Assembly (NCBI GenBank): GCA_902810695.1 | Contig: CADDYV010000039.1 | Location: forward strand, 1 to 33,119 | Direction of reading: 5' to 3' | Length of the DNA: 33,119 nucleotides | Origin: Actinomycetota bacterium | GTDB taxonomy: Bacteria > Actinomycetota > Rubrobacteria > Rubrobacterales > Rubrobacteraceae | In this document: piece after piece, positions 1 to 8,970 of the stretch | Position numbering within the stretch: position 1 is the stretch's first letter | Layout: each line of letters opens with the position of its first letter | Notes under the pieces: generated by a model | Told to the model about the DNA's origin: nothing | Seen by the model: the letters and a program-made list of their open reading frames with translations, nothing else | The model's database searches: none | Position numbers and translations under genes: made by a program

Positions 1-130
1 GCTCGGGGGCGTTCACTACCGAAACCGCTACCAGCTGCGCTCCGTAGCGATCCGCGAGATCGCAGGCCACCTCGTAGGCTGTCGCTGCATTCTCCGAACC
101 GTCCCAGGCGAGCATCACTTTGCTAAACAC
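1..130 (-). CDS. Universal stress protein (UspA family), 3' part cut off by window edge
   Basis: The reverse strand reads FSKVMLAWDGSENAATAYEV followed by a segment with DLADRYGAQLVAVSVV. This is the usual Usp opening: a beta strand, the D-G-S loop, an alpha helix and a second beta strand of the Rossmann-like ATP-binding fold. I chose the GTG at 130 because AGGAGGT (141-147) sits 10 bases upstream. The in-frame ATG at 151 would lie before that ribosome site. About 43 codons are present and the rest is outside the window. It lies 41 bases downstream of the second hyfB copy on the same strand, so it is probably co-transcribed from fluoride riboswitch 1. Usp proteins are cytosolic stress proteins; Usp genes have been reported behind fluoride riboswitches elsewhere. 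Confidence 0.85.
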   Translation of the reverse strand, partial: MFSKVMLAWDGSENAATAYEVACDLADRYGAQLVAVSVVNAPE

Positions 131-171
131 CTCTCTCGCAACCTCCTGCATTATTTCTTCCCGACCACCAC

Positions 172-2191
172 TTACAGCACCACCACGCCGGCTCCGATCA
201 GCGCGTAGGTGAGGTAGGTGCTGAGGTTCGCGTTCTGGAGAGTCTCGTACAGCAGCGTCGCAGCGAACACCGCCAGCACGTACCCCAGGTAGGCGGACAA
301 ACCTCCCGATTGGATGTTCTTCATCTTGCGAGTGACCGACATCAGCGACGCCGCCATAGCCTCGTAGAAGGTTCCCTCCAGCCAGGGCACTATCCGGCAA
401 GTGTAGATGTGCGCCTTTTACCTTCTCGGTAGGCCGGTAGAAGGGGTAGAACACGGTCCGGATAGGGTTTGAGAAGCCCGGTGAGGTGTACTCCGCGCCG
501 CCGAGAAAGGGCTCACCAGAGGCCCACACCGGCCCAGATTTGCTCTGGGGAAGCCACACCACCGCAACAACCCCTGCGGTCATAAGTGCCAACAGCGGTA
601 GCGCCGCGGCCAGCAGAGTTGGCGAGAGCGCAGAGAAGTTCGGGTAGGCGGGCTGGAGGACCACCGAAGGTGTCCCGAACATCTTCTCCGAGATATTGCC
701 AGACACTATCCCCGCGCTCGCGCGGCCCACAAGCCGGATCCAATAGGGAGCGATAATGCCCAACGAGAGAGCCAGAATCGCCAGGAGCAACATACCCACG
801 CGACCACTCACCGGCGGCTGATTTGCGCCTGCCGGGTATTCGTTGCGCGGCCTGCCGAGGAAGACGCTTCCATAGACCTTCACGAAGCCCAAAATGGCCA
901 GAGCACTCGCCAGCGCCAGTAGCGCCCCCGCGATGGCCATCGAAGCTTTCCCGGCAAGCGAAGAGAGCCTGAAGCCCTGCATCAAAGGCTCGAATGACAA
1001 CCACTCCGTGGCGAACCCGCCGGAGGGCGGCATGGCAGCTAGAGAGAGGGCAGCAACAAAACAGAGTGCAGAGGTTAAAGGCATCCGCTGTGCAAGGCCC
1101 CCCAGCCGATCCATGTCCGTCGTTCCCGTGGCGTGATCTACCACTCCCAGGAGCAGGAGTGATTTGGAGGCCGAATGGTGGAGCATGTGGTAGAGAGCCA
1201 CCAGAAGCCCCAGCCCCGCAAGGGGTTTCAGCCCTGCAGCCCATCCCAACATCGAAGCTCCGATTCCTATGAGGATTATCCCACCGTTTTCTACGCTGGA
1301 ATAAGCCACAAACCGGCTGAGATCTCGCTGGGCTATTCTGTAGAGAATACCCACCGCAGGCGAGATACCGCCCACCAGCAAGGCCAGCAGCCCGCGCCAC
1401 TCCGGTCCCGCACCAAGGACCTGCATGTCCACTCGCCAGACCCCGTAGAAGCCCAGGTTCAGCACTACCCCTGCAAGGAGCGCCGAGACCGGCTTAGGGC
1501 TTTTGGAATGGGCGTCGGGCAGCCAGAGCTGGAGCGGAACCATCCCTGCTTTTACGCCGAATCCGACGAAGGAGAGCAGGAATATCGCGTTGGCGTAGGG
1601 TGTGGGAATAGACGACCTCGCCATCTCCCCGAAGCCGAAGCTGCCGCTTCTAGTGTAGGCCAGGAAGAAGGCGACGAAGATCAGGGTCGTCCCCAGCTTC
1701 GAGGCCGCAGAGAAGAGATATCCTGCGCCCACACGCCCTTCCCGCAGGTCCTCGAAACTAACCAACCCGTAGAACAGGACAGCCGTAAGCTCCCAGAAGA
1801 GCATGAATAGAAAGACGTGATCCGCGGCGAAAACGAGCAGCGTCGCCGCCATCAGCAAATCATACAACGCCGCGAACACCCATCTTGGGCCCCGTACCTC
1901 GTAGCCTGTAGCGTAGATCGAGACCGGAAGCAATACCATTCCCGAGACAAGCACGAAGAAGGCCGAGAGTCTATCCAGCCCGAACGTTACCGCACCGAAA
2001 CCGTATCCCAGACTGAAAGTGATCCCGAATCGGGCTCCGAAGAGAGCCGAAAGCCCGGCGAGGATTGCGAACAACCCGCCTGCTGCTCCCAAAACGAAAG
2101 CAGCTTGCGTGGAGACGTTTTTCTTCACCGGAGCGATCGCTGCCCCGAAGACAAGGGATAGTACGGAAAACCAGAAGAAAACACCGCTCAC
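172..2191 (-). pseudogene. hyfB: Second HyfB-like (NuoL/MrpA-type) antiporter subunit, single frameshift near C-terminus
   Basis: From GTG 2191 (ribosome site GGGGAGGG about 8 bases upstream) the reverse strand encodes a long membrane protein that aligns end to end with the HyfB encoded at 2512-4479. It starts VSGVFFWFSVL and has a WLPDAHSKSPKPVSALL motif typical of proton-translocating NuoL-like subunits, plus a HxxxHxxxKS loop. Near 416-419 there is one extra A/T pair in a 4-base run. Before it the frame reads YRPTEKV; after it KAHIYTCRIVPW continues the homology in another frame, to the TAA at 172-174. Without correction, the upstream frame stays open across usp to the window edge. The gene has its own fluoride riboswitch and is followed by usp. 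It is either a C-terminally broken gene or an intact gene with a sequencing error. An in-frame extension upstream of 2191 exists but is not family-like. Confidence 0.85.
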
Positions 2192-2375
2192 CTGCTCGCC
2201 CTCCCCGGATACCGTGGTTGTTCCGGGTTGCGTTCTGCCCACCAAAGTGCGACCAGAAAACGGATACAGCAACGTTCGATGAGGTGCCCGAACGTTTTGG
2301 TGCTCGCCAAACCGGACGTCTCTGTCACGCTTCCCCTTCCCCTCTTTGCACTGCATCAACAGGCCGGAGCAGAGA

Positions 2376-2450
2376 AAGCAAAAGCTCCTGCTCCGGTCGG
2401 GGCAGAAGCCATCAGCACCGAAGTGCGGTTAAGCGAGCTTCATCGCTATA
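2376..2450 (-). promoter_or_regulatory. Fluoride riboswitch 1 (crcB motif) with intrinsic terminator
   Basis: On the reverse strand, AGCGATGAAGCTCGCT forms P1 (2447 downward), followed by AACC, a GCAC-TTCG-GTGC stem and GCTGATGGCTTCTGCC. The loop GAAGC can pair with GCTTC in the 3' part as the pseudoknot. GCTTCTGC then pairs with GCAGGAGC (2384-2391), followed by a short T run (2380-2383), giving a terminator exclusive with the pseudoknot, so fluoride should turn the gene on. The last conserved triplet is TGC where the other four copies have TAC; the terminator arm carries the matching change. A -10-like TATAGAAT lies at 2456-2463, which would start the RNA near 2449. It precedes the second hyfB gene by about 185 bases. 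Confidence 0.88.
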
Positions 2451-2511
2451 TCTCTATTCTATACGATGTCCTGTGAGGCGCCATCTCACACGTCATGATC
2501 TTGTTGGGCAG

Positions 2512-4479
2512 CTACTGGACTGCCGCGTACAGGAGGATCACCAGGAGCACCGCGAACAGGTATGCCAGGTATGCGCTCAGGTTTCCAGACTGAATCACCT
2601 TCATCTTTCGGGTAATCCAGAGCAGCAACCTCGCCGCCGCTTCGTAGAAGGAGCTCTCGATCCAAGGCACGATGCGGGTGGTGTAGATTCGCTCCTTAAC
2701 TTCCTCCCGGGGCAGGTAAAAGTCCGCGAATACCGTGCGTATCGGGTTGGAGAAGCCGCGCGAGGTGTACTCCGTCCCGCCAAGACGTCTCTCTCCGGAA
2801 GCCCAGACCTCTCCGCGCCGCCCCCGTGATCTGCGCACTACCGCAACTATCCCGAGAGGCGCGAGCAGCAGTAAGGGCAGCGCCACCGCCAGCAGGGTGG
2901 GCGAGAGCGCAGAGAAGTTCGGGTAGGCGGGCTGGAGGACCACCGAAGGTGTCCCGAACATCCTCTCCGAGATGTCCCCGGACACGAGCCCTGCGCTCGC
3001 TCGGCCGATGAGCCTTATCCAGAGCGGCGCCAGCACCCCAAGAGATGCGGCGAGCAGGGCTAGAAGGGCCATCCCCAGCCTGCTGCTCAGTGGGGCTTTA
3101 TCGGCGTCTTTCCGGTATTCACTCCTCGGCCTGCCGAGGAAGACGCTCCCGTAGACTTTCACGAAACCCAAAATGGCCAGCCCGCTTGCCAGCGCCAACA
3201 GCGAGCCTGCCAGGGCCATCGGGATCCTCCCGGCGAGGGAGGGGAGTCTGAAGCCTTGCATCAGCGTCTCCAGAGAGAGCCATTCCGTGGCGAACCCGCT
3301 GGAAGGCGGCATGCCCGCCAGAGAAAATGCTCCAACCAGGAAGAGAACCGAGACCAGCGGCATGCGACGTGCGAGCCCTCCGAGGAGGTCCATGTCCGTC
3401 GTGCCCGAGGCGCGCTCCACGGCCCCGACGCCGAGAAACAGGAGCGACTTGGAAGCTGAGTGGTGGAGCATATGGTAGAGGGCCACGAGAAGCCCCAGCC
3501 CTGCAAGAGGTTTCAGCCCCGCGCTCCATCCCAGCATGGAGGCTCCGAGCCCCAGAAGCACTATCCCGGCGTTCTCGATGCTCGAGTATGCGACGAACCG
3601 GCCCAGATCCTTCTGGGCTATCCCGTATAGAATGCCGACCGCTGCCGAGACCGCCCCTACTAGCAGCACCAGGATGCCCCACCACTCCGGGCCTTTGCCG
3701 AGAACGCTCATGTTGAAGCGTGCGATCCCGTAGAACGCCACGTTCAGGACCACGCCCGCCAGCAAGGCCGCCGCGTTCGCCGGAGCCGCCGGATAGGCCC
3801 TGGGAAGCCAGAGTTGTACCGGAACCATCCCCGCCTTCACCCCGAACCCTACGAAAGCCAGGACGAATGCTGCGCTCGCCAGCATGCCGGGAAGCCGGGT
3901 AGAAGCCATCTGCCCGAAGACGAAGCTTCCGGACTTCAGGAAGACGAGCAGGAAGGCGGCCAGAATCAGGGCCGTCCCCAGCTTCGAGGCTGCGGACATC
4001 ACGTACCCGGCCCCCATGCGTCCCTCCTTCAGATCCTCGAAAGCCACCAGGGAATAGAACAGCACCGACATAACCTCCCAGAAAAACAGGAAGGCGAAGG
4101 CGTTATCTGAGACGAAGATCAGCAACGTCGCAGCCAGGATCAGGTTATAGAGGGCCGCGAAAGCCCGCCGCGAGCCCTGTACCTCATGGTCGAGAGAGTA
4201 GAGTGAGACCGGCACGGAAACCATGCCCGCGGCGAGCACGAAGAACCCACCGAGCGCGTCGAGGTCTGCTCCAGCGCGCCCGATCCCGTACCCCAGGTCC
4301 ACCGACCAGCCAAAACCGCCACCGTAAATCGCCGCGGCACCTGTCGCCACCGCCAGTAATCCGCCGAGGATGGAGAAGATGAATGAAATCTGCATCGAAA
4401 TCCGTTTGTCCGGGAGCGCGGCGGCAAGAGCTCCCAGAGCGAAGGCCAGAAGCGAGAATCCAAAGGCCGCTCCGCTCAT
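2512..4479 (-). CDS. hyfB: HyfB-like antiporter-type membrane subunit of the Ehr/Hyf complex
   Basis: 655 residues, almost entirely hydrophobic helices, of the proton-antiporter family (NuoL/HyfB/MrpA). Visible family marks are FFWEVMSVLFYSLVAFEDL (glutamate in a membrane helix), GFGVKAGMVP (lysine helix), the HMLHHSASKS loop and a C-terminal lateral region ending in one more membrane segment. The loop after KAGMVP reads WLPRAYPAAPANAAALL, where most homologues, including the second copy here and HyfF, have WLPDAHxxxPxPVSALL; the Asp and His are lost. It is the last gene of the eight-gene unit started by riboswitch 2. Its ATG overlaps the hyfI stop as ATGA, implying coupled translation. It should sit in the cytoplasmic membrane and move protons or Na+ as part of the complex. 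Confidence 0.9.
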   Translation of the reverse strand: MSGAAFGFSLLAFALGALAAALPDKRISMQISFIFSILGGLLAVATGAAAIYGGGFGWSVDLGYGIGRAGADLDALGGFFVLAAGMVSVPVSLYSLDHEVQGSRRAFAALYNLILAATLLIFVSDNAFAFLFFWEVMSVLFYSLVAFEDLKEGRMGAGYVMSAASKLGTALILAAFLLVFLKSGSFVFGQMASTRLPGMLASAAFVLAFVGFGVKAGMVPVQLWLPRAYPAAPANAAALLAGVVLNVAFYGIARFNMSVLGKGPEWWGILVLLVGAVSAAVGILYGIAQKDLGRFVAYSSIENAGIVLLGLGASMLGWSAGLKPLAGLGLLVALYHMLHHSASKSLLFLGVGAVERASGTTDMDLLGGLARRMPLVSVLFLVGAFSLAGMPPSSGFATEWLSLETLMQGFRLPSLAGRIPMALAGSLLALASGLAILGFVKVYGSVFLGRPRSEYRKDADKAPLSSRLGMALLALLAASLGVLAPLWIRLIGRASAGLVSGDISERMFGTPSVVLQPAYPNFSALSPTLLAVALPLLLLAPLGIVAVVRRSRGRRGEVWASGERRLGGTEYTSRGFSNPIRTVFADFYLPREEVKERIYTTRIVPWIESSFYEAAARLLLWITRKMKVIQSGNLSAYLAYLFAVLLVILLYAAVQ

Positions 4480-4961
4480 CTACCGGCCCCCGTGGTGTGC
4501 TGCGTGTGCTCGATCTTCTGCTCCATCCTGCCGAGTGCGAGGAGGATTCCGTGTAGCAGCGAGAGCGGCGGCGGGGGACTTCCAGGTACGTAAACATCCA
4601 CCGGCAGCACTCGGTCCACACCGCCCAGGGTCGCATACGAGCGGCCGTAGATGCCGCCGCCGCAGGCCGGTCCGCAGGCGGCGATTACGATCTTGGGCTC
4701 CGGCATCGCCTCGTACGCCGCCCGCAAGGGTCGCTCCATGGCCCGCGTTACCGGACCGGTGACCAGTAGCAGGTCCGCGTGACGCGGCGAGGGAGTAAAG
4801 AACAGCCCCACCCGGTGCAGATCGTAGTAGGGGTTCTGCAGTGCCTGAATTTCCGACTCGCAGGCCCCGCAGGACCCCGCATCCACGTGTCGGACGTGCA
4901 GCGAACGTCCGAAGGCTTTCACGCGCTCCTCCAGCGTTCCTATTGCCCGGGCCTCATCCAC
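4476..4961 (-). CDS. hyfI: HyfI/NuoB-like small subunit with one cluster ligand replaced by Ser
   Basis: 161 residues of the NuoB/HycG family, which carries the proximal [4Fe-4S] (N2-type) cluster next to the large subunit. C31 and C34 appear in GSCGACESE; SPRHADLLLVTGPVT is the family core; C96 and C100 appear in ACGPACGGG. The last ligand motif, normally VPGCPP, reads VPGSPP with Ser128, so the fourth cysteine is missing unless C96 or C100 substitutes. GTG start at 4961; it overlaps the end of hyfH by 8 bases and shares ATGA with hyfB. Together with the altered HyfG and HyfH this argues for a modified electron path, or none, in the complex. Confidence 0.9.
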   Translation of the reverse strand: MDEARAIGTLEERVKAFGRSLHVRHVDAGSCGACESEIQALQNPYYDLHRVGLFFTPSPRHADLLLVTGPVTRAMERPLRAAYEAMPEPKIVIAACGPACGGGIYGRSYATLGGVDRVLPVDVYVPGSPPPPLSLLHGILLALGRMEQKIEHTQHTTGAGR

Positions 4962-5283
4962 GGCGTACCACCGTCACCAGATCCTGGCAGTTGCGAACCG
5001 CTAACTCGAAGTCCGGCTCCATCGTGAAGGCGCCGCCCGGAACCTGCGCGCACAGCCCGCAGCAGATGCAGCGTCCGAGATCGAGTGTGAGTTCCTCTTC
5101 GGTAACCTGGATCGCACCCGGAAGACACGCCCGCGCGTAGGGCTCCCACGAGGCTTCGGGATCTAGCCGTTCCGGGTGTACCACCGGCCTGGCTCTAAAA
5201 CCTTCCGGCATACTCTCTGGGACTATCGGGTAGCGGGTCGTAACCCGCCTGCTGGTCAAGCCCCTGTAAAACCATCCGAGCAC
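4954..5283 (-). CDS. hyfH: HyfH/NuoI-like ferredoxin subunit retaining one of two [4Fe-4S] motifs
   Basis: 109 residues, shorter than usual HycF/NuoI proteins (about 160-180). The N-terminus MLGWFYRGL resembles the family's amphipathic anchor. A standard two-cluster ferredoxin has eight cysteines. Here only C53 (ACLPGAI, the fourth Cys of the first motif), C72, C75 and C78 (CICCGLC) are in place. Those four are exactly the ligands of one cluster. The first three Cys of motif one are replaced by HPERLDPEASWEPYA, and the last of motif two by Pro (AQVPGG). So one [4Fe-4S] cluster is predicted. The GTG start has AGGAGGT 9 bases upstream, 13 bases after hyfG. Role: electron transfer subunit of the complex on the cytoplasmic side. 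Confidence 0.85.
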   Translation of the reverse strand: MLGWFYRGLTSRRVTTRYPIVPESMPEGFRARPVVHPERLDPEASWEPYARACLPGAIQVTEEELTLDLGRCICCGLCAQVPGGAFTMEPDFELAVRNCQDLVTVVRRG

Positions 5284-5296
5284 CGGTTAAAACCTC

Positions 5297-6844
5297 CTAT
5301 CCGTCGCACCCGCCTTGCGAGAGGGCAAATGATTGCTCCATGAAAACGAAATCCGTCAGGATTTGACCTTCTATGGTGCGGGGGAAGAGTGGCCAGTTGA
5401 CGAACGAGGCGGTACGGACCTTTACCCTGTCCAGCAAACCTTTCTCGCCGAACCTGACGAAGTACATCTCCTCGCCGCGCGCCCCCTCGGCCCATCCCAG
5501 GGCTCGTGAACCGGGCTCGGGTACTGGCACTTCCGCGGAGATGGATCCCTCCGGCATCCGGTCTACGGCCTGTCGAATCAGGTCGAACGCATTATGTATC
5601 TCCTCGGTGCGCACGTTGAATCGGGCGTCGGCATCTCCGTCGGCGGCGGTGGCTACAGCGAACGCGAGCTCCGGGTAAGCAGCGTAAGGATGGTCTCTCC
5701 GGGAGTCCAGGTCCACTCCAGAACCGCGGGCGATAGGCCCGACGGCGCCGTATGCGACGGCATCCTCCCTGGAGAGAGGTCCGGCGGTGATGATCCGGTC
5801 CAGAAACGAGTCGGTCCGCTTGAGGAGGCGCGTCTCGGCTCCGAAATCTTTTTCCAGGCTGGACAACTCGTCGAGGAGCACGCCCGGATCCGCGAGATCC
5901 TGGCGGAGACCCCCGACCTGATTTACGCCCCGCAGGTAGCGGCTCCCGGTGAGAGCGGCGTTCAGCCGCAGCACGCGCTCCTTGAGGATCGAAAAGCGCG
6001 CGTTGGCCACGTTGAGCGAGGCGCCCTCGCAATGCTTGGCGATGTGATCCACGTGGTTGTATATGCGCTCCAGCTCCGCAAAGACTATCCGCAAATGCAG
6101 CGCCCGGGGCGGAACCTCTATCTCCAGGGCTCGCTCCACAGCCTGGCAGAAGGCCAGCGACTGGGCGAAGGAGTCCGTCCCCGAAACCCTCTCGGCGACC
6201 AGCGGCGCCTGTTCCAGGGAGACGCCTTCGAAGATCTTCTCCATCCCGCGGTGCTTGAAGAACATGTTGAGGTGGAGCCCCAGGATCTTCTCTCCCGGCG
6301 TGTCCACCACGAACTGCGCCGACTCGAAGATCCCCGAACGTATCGGACCGTAGGGCATGTGGAAAATGCCGTCGCCCTCAACCGGTTCGTGCATTCGGGG
6401 TCCGCTGCGCTCCGGCGGTGCCAGCTCGACCTCCCGTTCGCGGGGAAAGCTTTTTCTCATCGGGTAGAGCCCTTCCGGCCAGCCCTCCGGGAGAACGAGG
6501 CGCGTAGGATTTGGGTGCGCAGCGGGGGTGAGGCCGAAGAGGTCCCGGATCTCGCGCTCCGGCCACTCCGCCGCCGGCAGCCTCACGACCAGCGAACTGA
6601 AGCGCTCGGCCTCCAGAGGAGCCTCCAGCACCAGGTAATCGTCCCCGACATCGAGGATTACGTAAATGGCGAACCTTTCAGAAAGCTCTGCGGCGAACTC
6701 GGTGACGAACCGGGCACCCCCGCCCTCGACCAGGTCGGGAACGATGTACACGAGTTGCTCCGGCCGCAGCCGCAGCCACAGCTCCCCGCTGCGGGCTCGC
6801 TCCGGAGCCCGTCCTAGCCTCTCTTCGATCGCTCGCGCGTTCAC
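5297..6844 (-). CDS. hyfG: HyfG/HycE-like large subunit (NuoC-NuoD fusion) lacking [NiFe] ligands
   Basis: About 515 residues. The first ~170 resemble NuoC/HycE-N (PAAEWPEREIRDLFGL, PLxxDFP-like region); the rest resembles NuoD/HycE (LNMFFKHRGMEK, ELERIYNHVDHIAKH, TEEIHNAFDLI). A true group 4 hydrogenase has RxCGxC..H near the middle and DPCxxC at the end. Here the first motif reads RVSGTDSFAQS (R219 to S229) and the C-terminus reads TDFVFMEQSFALSQ with no Cys pair. All four Ni-Fe ligands are absent, so H2 chemistry is not expected. This matches the Ehr class of hydrogenase-related complexes. The GTG at 6844 overlaps the hyfF stop by one base and has GGAGGA 5 bases upstream. An upstream in-frame extension to 6964 has no family support. 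Confidence 0.9.
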   Translation of the reverse strand: MNARAIEERLGRAPERARSGELWLRLRPEQLVYIVPDLVEGGGARFVTEFAAELSERFAIYVILDVGDDYLVLEAPLEAERFSSLVVRLPAAEWPEREIRDLFGLTPAAHPNPTRLVLPEGWPEGLYPMRKSFPREREVELAPPERSGPRMHEPVEGDGIFHMPYGPIRSGIFESAQFVVDTPGEKILGLHLNMFFKHRGMEKIFEGVSLEQAPLVAERVSGTDSFAQSLAFCQAVERALEIEVPPRALHLRIVFAELERIYNHVDHIAKHCEGASLNVANARFSILKERVLRLNAALTGSRYLRGVNQVGGLRQDLADPGVLLDELSSLEKDFGAETRLLKRTDSFLDRIITAGPLSREDAVAYGAVGPIARGSGVDLDSRRDHPYAAYPELAFAVATAADGDADARFNVRTEEIHNAFDLIRQAVDRMPEGSISAEVPVPEPGSRALGWAEGARGEEMYFVRFGEKGLLDRVKVRTASFVNWPLFPRTIEGQILTDFVFMEQSFALSQGGCDG

Positions 6845-8313
6845 TATCTTCCTCCCGAAATCACGTTCGCCGCCCCGCGCAACGTCGCGCTCAGAATATC
6901 CGGCACCCACACCCCGAGTCCCAGGACGAACACGAGAGCGAACACCATCGCCGCCACCATCCACCTGGATGCCTCGCCGGGTTTCGCGCCTTTCGGAGGT
7001 TCGCCCAAAACCATCTGGTTCGCGTAGCGGAAAAGCCCGAGAAAGGCCAGGTTCACCAGGGCGAGCAACAGCGCTGCGGGGATAAACAGCGCGCCGCCGC
7101 GGGAGAATCCGCCGGCCAGGATCAAGAACTCGCTGCGGAAGATGCCAAACGGCGGCAGACCGCTGATCGCAATCCCCGCCATCAAAAACAGAACCGCCGT
7201 AGCCGGGACGATGTGGATCAGGCCGCGCACCTTCGCCGTCTCCTTTGTTCCGAGCTTTTTCAGGATACTCCCCGCGCCGAAGAACGCCATACTCTTGGTT
7301 GCGGCGTGGGTGAGTACGTGCAGGGCGACCCCGTAGAGAGCAAGAGGCGTTCCGAACGCCGTGCCCACCGCCAGAACCCCCATGTGCTCTATGGAGGAGT
7401 AGGCGAGAAGCCGTTTGAAGTCACGCTGGATGAGGACGAAGAACCCGGCCAAAATCAGCGACGTTATTCCGAAGACGAACAGGACGGTACTGGGAAAACC
7501 TGCGCCCACGGCCCCCACGGTTATCCCGTAGAAGCGAAAGATGGCGTACATCGCGTCAGCCAAAAGCGCGCCGGAGAGCAGAGCCGAGACGGGCGTGGGG
7601 CCTTCCGAGTGCGCGTCCGGGAGCCAGGTGTGCATCGGGACGAGCCCGGCCTTTGTTCCGAACCCGATCACGGCGAACAGGAACGCCAGCCGTACGGTGC
7701 TGTCCTCCAGCCTGCCGGAAGCCGAGAGCAGAACGCTCCAGTTCGGCTCGTACCCGGGTCCCAGAGCCCCCGTACCGCTGGCGTACAGGAGCACCACCCC
7801 CAGAAGGGCCAGCGCCAGCCCCGCAGAGGCAATAAGGATGTACTTCCAGGCGGCCTCCAGCGCGGATCCAGTCCCCTCCAGCCCGACCATGAGCGCCGAG
7901 ACGATAGTGGTAAGCTCCACCGCCACCCACACCAGGCCCAGGTTGTCCGTGGCCGGGACGAGGAGCATGGTGAAGGCGAAGAGATTCAGGAGCGCATAGA
8001 AGTTGCGCGCGTAGCGGGAGAAACCCGGAGAGTTCTGCTCACTCTTCAAATACCCGATGGAGAAGATGGCGCTCGCCGCGTACACCAGCGCCACCGAGAG
8101 GAGCAACACCACGCTCAGGGAGTCGGCGTATAAGATCCCTCCGGCGGTGGAAATCCTGCCTCCCCTTAACTCCAGCAGGCTGCCTGCCAGAGCGAGTGTG
8201 GCGATGGCTCCGGCGACGGTGAGCGCCTGCGAGATGCGGGGCGCAGGCGAGAGGTACGTAACGATACCCAGAAGCAGGGGGATGACAAGGAGAGCACAGA
8301 GCGCGGCCATCAT
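6844..8313 (-). CDS. hyfF: HyfF-like antiporter-type membrane subunit
   Basis: 489 residues, about 14 membrane helices, NuoN/HyfF family. Canonical features are intact: VWVAVELTTIVSALMVG (membrane glutamate), GFGTKAGLVPMHTWLPDAH then GPTPVSALLSG, RLLAYSSIEHMG, and HVLTHAATKSMAFF. This subunit is expected to translocate protons or Na+ in the membrane arm. Start ATG at 8313 overlaps the hyfE stop (ATGA type). It lies in the middle of the riboswitch 2 operon. In contrast with HyfB its proton-channel motifs are undamaged, which suggests the membrane arm still pumps although the catalytic site of HyfG is gone. Confidence 0.93.
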   Translation of the reverse strand: MMAALCALLVIPLLLGIVTYLSPAPRISQALTVAGAIATLALAGSLLELRGGRISTAGGILYADSLSVVLLLSVALVYAASAIFSIGYLKSEQNSPGFSRYARNFYALLNLFAFTMLLVPATDNLGLVWVAVELTTIVSALMVGLEGTGSALEAAWKYILIASAGLALALLGVVLLYASGTGALGPGYEPNWSVLLSASGRLEDSTVRLAFLFAVIGFGTKAGLVPMHTWLPDAHSEGPTPVSALLSGALLADAMYAIFRFYGITVGAVGAGFPSTVLFVFGITSLILAGFFVLIQRDFKRLLAYSSIEHMGVLAVGTAFGTPLALYGVALHVLTHAATKSMAFFGAGSILKKLGTKETAKVRGLIHIVPATAVLFLMAGIAISGLPPFGIFRSEFLILAGGFSRGGALFIPAALLLALVNLAFLGLFRYANQMVLGEPPKGAKPGEASRWMVAAMVFALVFVLGLGVWVPDILSATLRGAANVISGGR

Positions 8314-8969
8314 CCTCTAAGCTCCCTCAGAGGAGAAGTTGTTACGGTCGAGCGGCGTACAGCCAAGAGCCTCACCAGCACACCGAAGACCAGCACCGCC
8401 ATCAACACGTCGAAGAGGATCAAGAGCCCCACCAGAAGCGGCAGGCCGGGGGCAATGGCGACCGTTCCCAGGAAGATCCCGTTCTCCAGCGTAAGCAGGC
8501 CGATGAGCTGCGAGATGGTGTTGAGGCGTGTGATCATGAAGAAAAACCCGATCAGGACCACAGCGAGCCCGATGGCGAACGCGCTGTGGGGCAGGAGCAC
8601 GCCGCGCAGGTTCAGTTTGAGAGTCGCTGCGTATGCTATTCCGGTAAAGACCAGAGCCGCGATCAGCGAGGAGGGAACTCCGACCGCGAGGGGAACCTCG
8701 ACCTCCACGTGCTCGTCTATCCCGCGAGTCAGGCGCAGCACGATCGCGGGCACCAGCACAACCTTCGCCACCACGGTAACCGCCGCCAAGACGTAGAGGC
8801 CCACGTTTCCGGTGATGAGGCCCGCGACCCCCGAGAAGACCGCGACGAAAAACGACTCGAAGGCGTAGAGCGAGGTCTGTCCGTGTATCGCTCGCGACCT
8901 CAAGAGGCCGAACTGCATCAGAATCACCAGTACGGCCGAGAGGTTCCCGACGGCTTCCAGGGCGCCCAT
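8310..8969 (-). CDS. hyfE: HyfE-like membrane subunit
   Basis: 219 residues, hydrogenase-4 component E family. The C-terminal half (RLNTISQLIGLLTLENGIFL) is the NuoK-like part with the conserved glutamate in LLTLENG. The N-terminal half supplies extra helices (ESFFVAVFSGVAGLITG). It is expected in the membrane arm, between HyfC and the antiporter subunits. ATG at 8969 immediately follows the hyfC stop at 8971-8973, and its own stop overlaps the hyfF ATG, so translation is coupled on both sides. Confidence 0.9.
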   Translation of the reverse strand: MGALEAVGNLSAVLVILMQFGLLRSRAIHGQTSLYAFESFFVAVFSGVAGLITGNVGLYVLAAVTVVAKVVLVPAIVLRLTRGIDEHVEVEVPLAVGVPSSLIAALVFTGIAYAATLKLNLRGVLLPHSAFAIGLAVVLIGFFFMITRLNTISQLIGLLTLENGIFLGTVAIAPGLPLLVGLLILFDVLMAVLVFGVLVRLLAVRRSTVTTSPLRELRG

Positions 8970-8970
8970 C

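Noticed and set aside
400-425. Programmed frameshift in the second hyfB copy
   Set aside because: The site (GTAAAAGG on the coding strand) is not a known slippery heptamer, the A run is short and no stimulatory structure is evident; mutation or sequence error is simpler.
513-1400. Long minus-strand ORF of 295 codons
   Set aside because: It is a shadow of the second hyfB copy in another frame; the true frame has clear homology and membrane helices, whereas this one is low-complexity Arg/Gly/Ser-rich.
2376-2450. Other riboswitch classes (Mg2+, preQ1, TPP, cobalamin) for the repeated leader element
   Set aside because: The GAUGAAGC P1 loop, the AACCGC junction and the GCUGAUGGCUUCUAC 3' arm fit only the fluoride (crcB) motif among classes I know.
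5594-6817. Plus-strand ORF of about 407 codons
   Set aside because: Antisense to hyfG; Arg/Gln/Val-rich composition without domain pattern, while hyfG on the other strand is a well-supported family member.
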